Positions 26,554-33,478 of a stretch of DNA of 50,006 nucleotides are shown here, in pieces. The notes below the pieces were generated by a model that saw only the letters and a list, made by a program, of their open reading frames with translations, did no database searches and was not told where the DNA came from. The translations under genes were made by a program, and so were the position numbers. The stretch spans positions 1 through 50,006 of the forward strand of contig JAJRXF010000032.1 of the NCBI GenBank assembly GCA_024276425.1, given 5' to 3'. Within the stretch, counting starts at the first letter, position 1; every line of letters begins with the position of its first letter. The DNA comes from Actinomycetes bacterium (GTDB lineage Bacteria > Actinomycetota > Acidimicrobiia > Acidimicrobiales > SZUA-35).

Positions 26554-26787
26554 TTAAGCCCCAAATCCAATGGAACGAGAATCCTCGCTACCGATCTGGA
26601 CAAAGGCGATATTGGCTGAGGAGACGGCCAACTCTTTGCCCTTCTTATCCGTGATCCAAAGAACCGACGACTCATCTCCTCCGAGGGCGGTGTCGATCTG
26701 CTTGCGCAGGGCATCTCGATCCGTATTGTCGGCCAACTCAACCTCGATGACCTGACCGCCGCGGGTGATACCGATTCTCAAATCCAT
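26554..26787 (-). CDS. DUF3107 family protein
   Basis: A 77-residue protein MDLRIGITRGGQVIEVELAD...LWITDKKGKELAVSSANIAFVQIG...SIGFGA, matching the actinobacterial DUF3107 family (Rv3208A/TB9.4 type) along its whole length, including the terminal GFG. Function is unknown. TAGGTT lies 6 nt before the ATG. It precedes the ArsA-like pair, with which it may be co-transcribed. Confidence 0.85.
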   Translation of the reverse strand: MDLRIGITRGGQVIEVELADNTDRDALRKQIDTALGGDESSVLWITDKKGKELAVSSANIAFVQIGSEDSRSIGFGA

Positions 26788-26793
26788 CCCCGC

Positions 26794-26799
26794 AACCTA
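26794..26799 (-). promoter_or_regulatory. -10 hexamer TAGGTT for DUF3107 gene
   Basis: TAGGTT on the minus strand ends 6 nt before ATG 26787, implying a leaderless transcript that probably continues into the two ArsA-like genes. Confidence 0.4.
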
Positions 26800-26824
26800 G
26801 CCCGTCTTTGCAGCGCTTTGGTGC

Positions 26825-27994
26825 CTAGATCACCTTGAGTTCGGAGCGATACCTCTGCTTGGGTGCAAACTCTCCGACCAGCCGTTCGGCGAGCACGGCA
26901 AAAACCTGGCCAGCCTCGGTTTTGGGCTTGGCGGCAATCGGATCTCCAGAATCTCCACCTTCTCGTAGCTCGGGGACCAGAGGAATCTGAGCCATTAGGG
27001 GAACCTTGAGGTCATCGGAGAGGATCTGGCCTCCTCCGGAACCAAAGAGTTCGTAACGTTTTCCATCATCGCCCGTGAACCAGCTCATGTTCTCGATCAC
27101 CCCGGTGACCTTGATATTGACCTTCTCGGCCATGAAAGCTGCTCGCTGAGCCACCGTTTGGGCCGCTGGTTGGGGTGTTGTGACCACAATCATCTCGCCC
27201 CGCGGCAAGAACTGGGCCAACGACAAGGCAATGTCGCCCGTCCCCGGAGGCAAATCAACCAGGAGAAAGTCGGGGTTGTCCCAGTAGACATCGGTCAGAA
27301 ACTGTTCAAGCGCCTTGTGCAGCATGGGTCCGCGCCAGATCACCGGCTGGTTTTCATCCACGAAAAACCCCATGGAGATGCAGCGGACTCCATGAGCCTC
27401 TGGCGGAACGATCATCTCGTCGATGATGGTCGGCGACTGGTCGGTACCAAGCATGCGCGGAATCGAGAAACCCCAAACATCGGCATCGACGATGGCAACC
27501 GATTTCCCTCGCGCGGCCAGCGCTACACCGACATTGGTGGTAACCGAACTCTTACCGACGCCACCCTTTCCGGAGGCAACCAGCAAGATTCGGGTCTTGG
27601 AATCGGGATCGGCGAAGGGTATGGCTCGACCTTCGGCGTGGCCATGAGCGGGCTGGCTACCAGCGGTCTCGCCCGGTGACCCGTGAATAGCTCGACGAAC
27701 AGCCTCTCGTTGTTCATCGGTCATGACCCCAAATTCAATATTGACCTCTGCCACACCAGCCAAGGCCTGAACCGCCGAAGACACCGAGCTGTTGATCTCC
27801 GCCCGGAGGGGGCATCCAGCAATGGTGAGATCGATCCCGACATCAACTCGACTGCCATCAATCACCACACTACGGACCATGCCAAGGTCAACAATGCTGC
27901 GATGAAGCTCAGGGTCTTGGACGGGTCGGAGAGCCTCGATTACGAGATCCTCGGTGAGGTCCGCAGCCGCGCCGGACGAAGTATCAGATGCCAT
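26825..27994 (-). CDS. mrp: Mrp/NBP35-family Fe-S cluster carrier ATPase
   Basis: Residues 1-100 are a MIP18/DUF59 domain (VIEALRPVQDPELHRSIVDLGMV), then a linker and the Mrp ATPase with SGKGGVGKSSVTTNVGVALA (deviant Walker A), VDADVWGFSIPRMLG, VDLPPGTGDIALSLAQ and ENMSWF. The Cys pair usual in many Mrp proteins (CxxC after ENMS) is not present; the sequence there reads WFTGDDGKRYELFG, so cluster binding may differ. The family carries [4Fe-4S] clusters to target proteins. AGGAG 8 nt before ATG 27994 fixes the start; the frame is open further up. It is divergent from a SufR-like regulator. Confidence 0.9.
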   Translation of the reverse strand: MASDTSSGAAADLTEDLVIEALRPVQDPELHRSIVDLGMVRSVVIDGSRVDVGIDLTIAGCPLRAEINSSVSSAVQALAGVAEVNIEFGVMTDEQREAVRRAIHGSPGETAGSQPAHGHAEGRAIPFADPDSKTRILLVASGKGGVGKSSVTTNVGVALAARGKSVAIVDADVWGFSIPRMLGTDQSPTIIDEMIVPPEAHGVRCISMGFFVDENQPVIWRGPMLHKALEQFLTDVYWDNPDFLLVDLPPGTGDIALSLAQFLPRGEMIVVTTPQPAAQTVAQRAAFMAEKVNIKVTGVIENMSWFTGDDGKRYELFGSGGGQILSDDLKVPLMAQIPLVPELREGGDSGDPIAAKPKTEAGQVFAVLAERLVGEFAPKQRYRSELKVI

Positions 27995-28002
27995 GGGAAT
28001 TT

Positions 28003-28007
28003 CTCCT
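28003..28007 (-). promoter_or_regulatory. ribosome binding site AGGAG of mrp
   Basis: AGGAG on the minus strand lies 8 nt before ATG 27994 and decides the mrp start over an in-frame ATG further upstream. Confidence 0.6.
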
Positions 28008-28034
28008 ACGCTCATAGGGAGAATGAACAATGGC

Positions 28035-28040
28035 TAGACT
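28035..28040 (+). promoter_or_regulatory. -10 hexamer TAGACT for SufR-like regulator
   Basis: TAGACT ends 6 nt before ATG 28047. It lies in a 52-bp divergent gap shared with mrp, so a regulator bound here could control both genes. Confidence 0.4.
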
Positions 28041-28046
28041 ATCGAG

Positions 28047-28766
28047 ATGGCTTCGCTGGCCCTCAGCCCACACGACTTCGCCAACATGGTGAGTGCAATC
28101 ACTTCTGCATTTGGCGACCCCAGTCGTCGAGACATGTATCTTCTCGTTCACGCCAAGGCGGCCGGGATGACGGCAAGCGAGGTTGCCAATACCACTGGAC
28201 TCCACGCCAACGTGGCTCGCCATCATCTCGACAAACTCGTCAGCGGCGGTTACCTAGAAGTAACCCAACGCGCTCCCGACGGGGCCGGAAGACCAGCGAA
28301 GGTGTACCGCTCGACGGAATCCAATCTCGAATTGGCCTTCGACCTTGGCCATGACGACATCCTCGTCACCCTGCTAGGGAAGGCCCTGGCCCGCCTTCCG
28401 GCCAACGAGGCTGCCGAGTTAGCCGAGGAGGTCGGAATTGAGTTTGGTCGCAAGATGGCGGCCGCCATGGGCGACGAGGCCGACTCCCAACGATCGTTTC
28501 GATCCTCCCTCCACATCGTGGCCGATGCCCTCTCCGCTCACGGTTTCGCGGCCCGAACCGAACGAGACGGTGATCAGTTGCGGATCGTCACCGATCACTG
28601 CCCATTCGGCGATGTCGTCCTTGATCATCCAGTAATATGTGCGGTTGATCGCGGCATGGTTAAGGGAATGTTGAGCTCGATCTATGGCGAGACCGCAGTT
28701 GCTCTGTCCAGTTCAATTGCCAGCGGGGACTCGGCCTGTGTAACGGCGGTCGACAACGGTAGCTAG
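28047..28766 (+). CDS. SufR/ArsR-like Fe-S transcriptional regulator
   Basis: Residues 14-90 form a winged helix: AFGDPSRRDMYLLVHA, TASEVANTTGLHANVARHHLDKLVSGGYLEV (recognition helix) and GRPAKVYRST (wing). The C-terminal part has Cys185 and Cys198 (C-x12-C, in DHCPFGDVVLDHPVIC) and Cys231, the arrangement of SufR-type proteins that sense [4Fe-4S] status and repress suf genes. The rest (LVTLLGKALARL...) is the usual dimerisation region. The gene is divergent from mrp, encoding an Fe-S carrier, which fits cluster-dependent control of Fe-S assembly. The suf operon itself is not in this window. Confidence 0.8.
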   Translation: MASLALSPHDFANMVSAITSAFGDPSRRDMYLLVHAKAAGMTASEVANTTGLHANVARHHLDKLVSGGYLEVTQRAPDGAGRPAKVYRSTESNLELAFDLGHDDILVTLLGKALARLPANEAAELAEEVGIEFGRKMAAAMGDEADSQRSFRSSLHIVADALSAHGFAARTERDGDQLRIVTDHCPFGDVVLDHPVICAVDRGMVKGMLSSIYGETAVALSSSIASGDSACVTAVDNGS

Positions 28767-28835
28767 ACGCGCCACTCAAGCCCTCCTCGAGAACAGTCGG
28801 CGTTGTGTCCCCCCAGATCTGGCTGTTTCAGCCGC

Positions 28836-28866
28836 TTGACTCTTTGGCGACAAATCTGCTTACCCT
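28836..28866 (+). promoter_or_regulatory. promoter of DUF4214-DUF3048 gene
   Basis: TTGACT (28836-28841) and TACCCT (28861-28866) are separated by 19 bp, and the -10 ends 6 nt before ATG 28873. It is one of the best sigma-70-like promoters in the window and predicts a leaderless mRNA. Confidence 0.5.
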
Positions 28867-28872
28867 GGCCCC

Positions 28873-30489
28873 ATGCGCAGACGACTGTTTGTCCTCCTTG
28901 TAGCCCTGATAACACTTTTTGGAGTTACCCCACCGGTGGGTGCCAACCCCGGCGACCTCTCCGACGAGGACTTCGTCGCCCAGCAGTACGAGGACTTCCT
29001 CACCCGCGCCCCTGACGCAGGTGGCCTGGCATTCTGGACAGCACAACTTCAAGCCGGGGTAGAACCAGCCGCCCTGATCGAATTCATGGTCAACAGCCCG
29101 GAGTTCCAGTTGTCCGTGGCCCCGATGGTCCGTCTCTACTACGCCCACTTTCGCCGATCCCCAGACTTCGACGGACTCCAGTTTTGGACCAGCAGAATGG
29201 CACAGGGGACAACGCTGGCTGCGGTGTCAGAAAACTTCGCGCTGTCTCCTGAGTTCCAAACTCGTTATGGGTCCTTAAGTGACGGCGAATACGTGGATCT
29301 GGTCTATCTGAACGTTCTGGGTCGGCCGGCCGAACCAGCGGGAAGGGCCTTTTGGCTGGGGCAACTGGCCAACGGGACCTCCCGAGGGGCCATGATGTCG
29401 CTCTTCTCCGAAGGTCCCGAATTCAAAGGACAGACGGACGGCCTAGTCAAGGCCACCATGCTTTACGTCGGGCTGTTCCACCGCGAGCCCGACGACAATG
29501 GACTGAACTTCTGGGCCGAACGACTCGACCAGGGCGACGACTACCGTCAGGTTATGACCGGCTTCCTGAACTCGCCCGAGTACCAGAGTCGGCTTGCCTC
29601 CCAATTCGGAGCGGTCCATCCTCTAACGGGGGAACGAACCAACGAACCAACCAATGTCCCCGCTCTAGCCCTCAAAATAGACAACTCACCCCGGGCCCGA
29701 CCCCAAATTGGCCTGAACCAAGCCGACCTGGTCTATGAAGAGTTGGTTGAAGGACGCATTACCCGATTCATCGCCATCTTCCAGAGCCGAGTGCCAGCCC
29801 AGGTCGGACCAATCCGGTCCATCCGCACAGGGGATTTCGATGTGTTGGCCCAGTTCAACAACGCCCTCTTTGGTGCTTCTGGCGGTAACTCGCAAGTATT
29901 GGAGCGGCTCGCTGGTGAGAACGTCGTCAATGTCAACGCCCTCGTAGCTGGCAACGCCTACTTCCGGGTTGGGGGACGCTCCGCCCCTCACAATCTGGTT
30001 ACCTCGCCCGCCGCCTTGCGAAACTTCGCTAATGGTCGGGGTGGTGTGCCAGCCCAACTGTTCAGCTATCGCTTGGCCGGATCCCCCCTCCCAGCAGTGG
30101 CACGTCCAACCAAAGGTGTCGCGATTGACTATGGATCCTCAACGGCCAGCTATGTCTGGGACCCACGGCTCAGAGGCTGGGTTCGATCCCAAAATGGCAC
30201 TATTCATGTTGACAGCAACGGTCGGCCGATCGCACCGGACAATGTCGTCGTTCAAATCACCAACTACGGGATCAGTGCGGCCGATGGCGAGTCACCCGAG
30301 GCGGTCACCGTCGGTTCCGGGGAGGTCCTGGTGTTCACCAACGGGTCTCTCATCCAGGGGACCTGGAGCCGGGCCCAGGCCACTGACCCCATTGTCTTCA
30401 AGGATACGAACGGTAATGTCATCAAGTTGACTACCGGTACAACTTGGGTATCACTGGCCCCCGTTGGCTCGGTCACTATCCGAAACTGA
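28873..30489 (+). CDS. secreted DUF4214-DUF3048 fusion protein
   Basis: A signal peptide (1-24, RRRLFVLLVALITLFGVTPPVGA) is followed by about four 53-residue DUF4214-type repeats, recognisable by FLTRAPDAGGLAFWTAQL, HFRRSPDFDGLQFWTSRM, VLGRPAEPAGRAFWLGQL and FHREPDDNGLNFWAERL. From about residue 260 comes DUF3048 (YerB-like), with ALKIDNSPRARPQIGLNQAD, FIAIFQSRVPAQVGPIRSIR, SAPHNLVTSP and the C-terminal block YVWDPRLRGWVRSQNG. DUF4214 occurs in S-layer and surface proteins; DUF3048 is a predicted lipoprotein domain of unknown activity. The protein likely sits in the cell envelope. Its last 39 nt overlap the converging corA end. Confidence 0.85.
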   Translation: MRRRLFVLLVALITLFGVTPPVGANPGDLSDEDFVAQQYEDFLTRAPDAGGLAFWTAQLQAGVEPAALIEFMVNSPEFQLSVAPMVRLYYAHFRRSPDFDGLQFWTSRMAQGTTLAAVSENFALSPEFQTRYGSLSDGEYVDLVYLNVLGRPAEPAGRAFWLGQLANGTSRGAMMSLFSEGPEFKGQTDGLVKATMLYVGLFHREPDDNGLNFWAERLDQGDDYRQVMTGFLNSPEYQSRLASQFGAVHPLTGERTNEPTNVPALALKIDNSPRARPQIGLNQADLVYEELVEGRITRFIAIFQSRVPAQVGPIRSIRTGDFDVLAQFNNALFGASGGNSQVLERLAGENVVNVNALVAGNAYFRVGGRSAPHNLVTSPAALRNFANGRGGVPAQLFSYRLAGSPLPAVARPTKGVAIDYGSSTASYVWDPRLRGWVRSQNGTIHVDSNGRPIAPDNVVVQITNYGISAADGESPEAVTVGSGEVLVFTNGSLIQGTWSRAQATDPIVFKDTNGNVIKLTTGTTWVSLAPVGSVTIRN

Positions 30490-31671
30490 CTCCTCTCGAT
30501 CCGTGAAATCTGAGGTTGGCCCTGAGCTTCTTGATCCGTTCGCTTCTGTTCCCCGAAGCATGGTGTAGGAGCGAACCGGGGCCTTAGCCGCAGCCGCCAA
30601 CCCCCGGACAGCGCGAGGGCGCCGACGAAGTGCTGGCAGACGAACCAAACCAATACGAACGAACCAGAACCAACTGCCAACCGCAATAGCGATCATGACA
30701 AAGGTGACAACCTCCCAACCGACTGGGCTCTCCGCCCCCGGGAGGTTGCGTACGTTCATTCCGTACCAGCCAGTGATTAGGGTCAGCGGGAGAAGGATGG
30801 CGGAATAGACCGTCAACAGGGTCGCGGCGTTGGCATGACGCTCAGCTGCGGCACCCCGGTAGGTATCCAGGGTGTCGGTCAACAAACCTCGAGCCGAAGC
30901 GAGGGATTCAACCACCTGATTGTGCACGTCGTATGAATCCAAAAGCGTCTGCCTAGCCGATGCACTAATTACCGGGTGATCCTGATGTCGCAGATTCGAG
31001 ATGACCAACCGCTGAGGCCGTAAGACCTTTCGAATAGTGGCATCCTCTCGACGAAGGGTTTGGACCTCGGCCAGCACTTGAGGTTGGGCCTCCAAGGCTG
31101 CATCCGCCAGGTCATCGATACGGGCTTCAATGGTATCGATGACTTCGAGATAGCGCCGGCCAATCACTTCGCTCAATTGAGCGAACAGATCATCCGCTCC
31201 ATTGGCAGACAGGTGAGCGTATTTCTGCACGGACTCCCACAACCAGTCAATCCCGGGTACCTCGGTTGCCCGAACGGTGACAAAAAGGTGATTGCGGACA
31301 AAGCAATCCACTTCCAGAGTGTCAACCCCCTCGTCATTGTCATCGTCAATCTCGGTGGTTAAGGCATGGAGAACAACAAAGAGATAGTCGTCGTAGTAGT
31401 CAGCCTTCGGCAATTGCTCAATGTCAACGATGTCCTCAATGGCGGCCGGATGGAAGCCGAACCGTCGTCCGAGGAGGTCAAGCTCTGCCATGTCTTCGGT
31501 CACCACATCCAGCCAGATGAGTTGGCCGCTGTTGATGTACTGATCGATTCGGCTGAAAGGGATGGGACTAAGCGACGCTCCGGGCTTAGGCCGGGCCAAA
31601 AGACGTTGAGACACCGGGCCATTCTGGCAGGTCTGGAAGATGGCAAGGACCACTGCGCACTGATTCCCCAT
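30451..31671 (-). CDS. corA: CorA-type magnesium/cobalt channel
   Basis: The long cytoplasmic N-terminal domain with LYWLDVV-like opening (here IWLDVVTEDMAELDLLGRRFGFHPAAIEDI), VVLHALTTE and DCFVRNHLFVTVR leads to two C-terminal membrane helices. The first ends in the selectivity motif GMN, within TGWYGMNVRNLPG. About 110 extra residues follow the second helix: a basic tail LVRLPALRRRPRAVRGLAAAAK ending in a Ser/Asp-rich stretch, longer than usual for CorA and possibly regulatory. The start may be ATG 31671 or GTG 31614 (VSQRLLARPKPG). The gene ends inside the converging DUF4214-DUF3048 gene. Confidence 0.87.
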   Translation of the reverse strand: MGNQCAVVLAIFQTCQNGPVSQRLLARPKPGASLSPIPFSRIDQYINSGQLIWLDVVTEDMAELDLLGRRFGFHPAAIEDIVDIEQLPKADYYDDYLFVVLHALTTEIDDDNDEGVDTLEVDCFVRNHLFVTVRATEVPGIDWLWESVQKYAHLSANGADDLFAQLSEVIGRRYLEVIDTIEARIDDLADAALEAQPQVLAEVQTLRREDATIRKVLRPQRLVISNLRHQDHPVISASARQTLLDSYDVHNQVVESLASARGLLTDTLDTYRGAAAERHANAATLLTVYSAILLPLTLITGWYGMNVRNLPGAESPVGWEVVTFVMIAIAVGSWFWFVRIGLVRLPALRRRPRAVRGLAAAAKAPVRSYTMLRGTEANGSRSSGPTSDFTDREESVSDSDRANGGQ

Positions 31672-31748
31672 TTGGATTCTGCCCCAGGTTCCCCGTTGCG
31701 GTCGGGTGATCGAGGGGAAAGCTTGGATTCACACGTCACACTGGCCGG

Positions 31749-32135
31749 ATGCCAGCTACTGCTTCGGATCAAGAACTCATCATCGTCGGAAGCCGATTGC
31801 AGGCCCTGTCTCTGTCCACAATTGCGGTAGCCCTGCTCATTACTCAGCGGGACGAGCTTCTGCCCTGGGCGCTTCCGTTGGCAGCTGTTCTTGGCGCGTG
31901 GGCACTAACCATCTCGTTCAGGCGGGCAGTCCTTGGGGCCCAAGGAGTCTGGCTTCGCCGCATCCACAGCACAATCCAGGCTCAGACCGGTGAATTTTCT
32001 GCCTACGCCGATCATCGCTATCTGCTTCTACGTTTCGGTTCGGGAAAACGAGCCCGGATCGAAGTTCCAGTGGAAATTCGACCACAGGTTCGGACTTGGG
32101 CCGAGGCTAATCAACCCGACGGTCTCATCGACTAG
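31749..32135 (+). CDS. small membrane protein, PH-like domain
   Basis: A 128-residue protein with two closely spaced hydrophobic segments (about 16-32 and 38-55) followed by a short beta-rich segment VWLRRIHSTIQAQTGEFSAYADHRYLLLRFGSGKRARIEV, reminiscent of bacterial PH-like domains found after paired membrane helices. No catalytic motif. The stop codon lies inside the first copy of an 18-bp tandem duplication. Confidence 0.6.
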   Translation: MPATASDQELIIVGSRLQALSLSTIAVALLITQRDELLPWALPLAAVLGAWALTISFRRAVLGAQGVWLRRIHSTIQAQTGEFSAYADHRYLLLRFGSGKRARIEVPVEIRPQVRTWAEANQPDGLID

Positions 32136-32165
32136 GAGCGCGGCTTGGACTAGTAGCGCGGCTTG
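32130..32165. repeat. 18-bp tandem duplication at convergent stop codons
   Basis: Two copies of GACTAGGAGCGCGGCTTG (32130-32147, 32148-32165) differ at one base. Copy 1 holds the TAG of the small membrane protein; copy 2 holds the reverse-strand TAG of the DUF1028 gene. The duplication therefore forms the convergent junction. Confidence 0.9.
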
Positions 32166-33034
32166 CGGTAGGCCCAGCGCCAGTAGAGAACCCCGGCTGG
32201 GATCATGAGGACGGCGAGAATCAGGGCGATCAGCCCGATTCCTGCTCCTGCCCCCGTCACCGGAGCGTCAATCAATTGACGCTCCCCTTCGGCGAAGGCC
32301 TTTTCTAACACCAGAACGGGGTTCTCGCCTTCCTCGGGTCGGGCAATAGTCAGCATGATGGATGGGGCAAGCGGATCATCGTCTGGGCTGGCGACCGCCA
32401 GATGAGCAAATAGTGCGGTCTGGTCACCGCAGCGAGAATCGCCTCCGGCGGCTCCCCCAGCGACCAGAGCGGCGACCAACCGATCCGCCAACTGCTTACC
32501 CTCTGCATCTTCGAACGCCGCCAAAGCATCCTCAACTACCCCTTCGGAGACCAGAATGTTGCCCTGAACCGAGACCCCGGCGGCCTGGGCATCGAGGGCG
32601 ATCGGGGAGTTGTCGTCACCGGTGAATCCGGAAGGTAGTCCCGAGAATGTGACAACCCCATGCTGGCGGCTGGCAAAGTCGGCATCAAACTCGGAACTGG
32701 AAACGTCGTCCACAATCTCGACGGGGGTGCGACCAAGCTCGATCAGCTTGCGAATCCGACGAGCGGCGTCGATGTTGATCAGCGCCTGAGTGACACCGGC
32801 CCCCTGGTTGGGAACAAGTACGACCGGGACCAATGGCTGATCCAGGTTGCCAAGGGCAGAGGCCGGGACGCATGAGGCAATGGCCACTCCGACTTCGCCG
32901 GTTTCCTGGTCGGTGCCAACCACCGACCATGTGGCTGAAGCTGGTGTGGCGACGCCAAGCAAGATCGCAACAAGCAGAGCCGTCAGGGTAAGGACTTTCC
33001 TGGCGATGGTTGCAGATCCGCCTGGTCGTGTCAT
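32150..33034 (-). CDS. exported DUF1028 family protein
   Basis: After a signal peptide (about 1-35, ending PASATW) comes DUF1028: WSVVGTDQETGEVGVAIASCVPASA, VLVPNQGAGVTQALINIDAA, QHGVVTFSG, AAGVSVQGNILVSEGVVEDAL and GGDSRCGDQTALFAHLAVA. DUF1028 proteins resemble Ntn hydrolases and their function is open. A C-terminal membrane helix (about 262-284) with a basic end WRWAYRKPRY should anchor it to the membrane, which is not seen in most family members. TAGAAT ends 6 nt before the ATG. Confidence 0.83.
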   Translation of the reverse strand: MTRPGGSATIARKVLTLTALLVAILLGVATPASATWSVVGTDQETGEVGVAIASCVPASALGNLDQPLVPVVLVPNQGAGVTQALINIDAARRIRKLIELGRTPVEIVDDVSSSEFDADFASRQHGVVTFSGLPSGFTGDDNSPIALDAQAAGVSVQGNILVSEGVVEDALAAFEDAEGKQLADRLVAALVAGGAAGGDSRCGDQTALFAHLAVASPDDDPLAPSIMLTIARPEEGENPVLVLEKAFAEGERQLIDAPVTGAGAGIGLIALILAVLMIPAGVLYWRWAYRKPRY

Positions 33035-33040
33035 TCGGGG

Positions 33041-33046
33041 ATTCTA
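33041..33046 (-). promoter_or_regulatory. -10 hexamer TAGAAT for DUF1028 gene
   Basis: TAGAAT on the minus strand, one of the closest matches to the consensus TANAAT here, ends 6 nt before ATG 33034. Confidence 0.45.
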
Positions 33047-33064
33047 TGCCTGGCAGACTGGGGT

Positions 33065-33478
33065 ATGGCATCAATCCATCTCATCACAATCGTTGTCAAC
33101 GATTACGATTCGGCCATCGACTTCTTCACCCGGGTTCTTGGCTTCGATCTGGTGGCAGACTCGCCCTCACAAACCAACGACGGGCGTCCAAAACGTTGGG
33201 TTGAGGTGCGGCCGGATGGCGCCGAGACCGGAATCTTGTTGGCCAAGGCTGACGGCGAACACCAATCAGCCGTTGTGGGCCAACAGGTGGCGGGACGGGT
33301 TGGGTTTTTTCTCCGGGTCGAAGACTTCGACGCCACCTTCCAGCGGATGGTCGACGACGGGGTGGAGTTCACCACGGAACCGCGACTCGAGCCTTATGGC
33401 CAAGTGGCGGTCTTTGTCGATATCGCTGGTAACAAATGGGACCTTCTCGGCCCGGCCCAAGGTGAGGGGCCGAGTTAG
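33065..33478 (+). CDS. VOC-family (glyoxalase/dioxygenase fold) protein
   Basis: A 137-residue two-repeat VOC protein: SIHLITIVVNDYDSAIDFFTRVLGF (metal His in the first strand), WVEVRPDGAETGILLAKA, GFFLRVEDFDATFQRMVDDGVEF and VAVFVDIAGNKWDLLGP, where the last Glu ligand of the family is replaced by Asp. The family includes glyoxalase I, dioxygenases and resistance proteins; reaction unknown. It overlaps the converging amidohydrolase end by 4 nt. Confidence 0.82.
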   Translation: MASIHLITIVVNDYDSAIDFFTRVLGFDLVADSPSQTNDGRPKRWVEVRPDGAETGILLAKADGEHQSAVVGQQVAGRVGFFLRVEDFDATFQRMVDDGVEFTTEPRLEPYGQVAVFVDIAGNKWDLLGPAQGEGPS

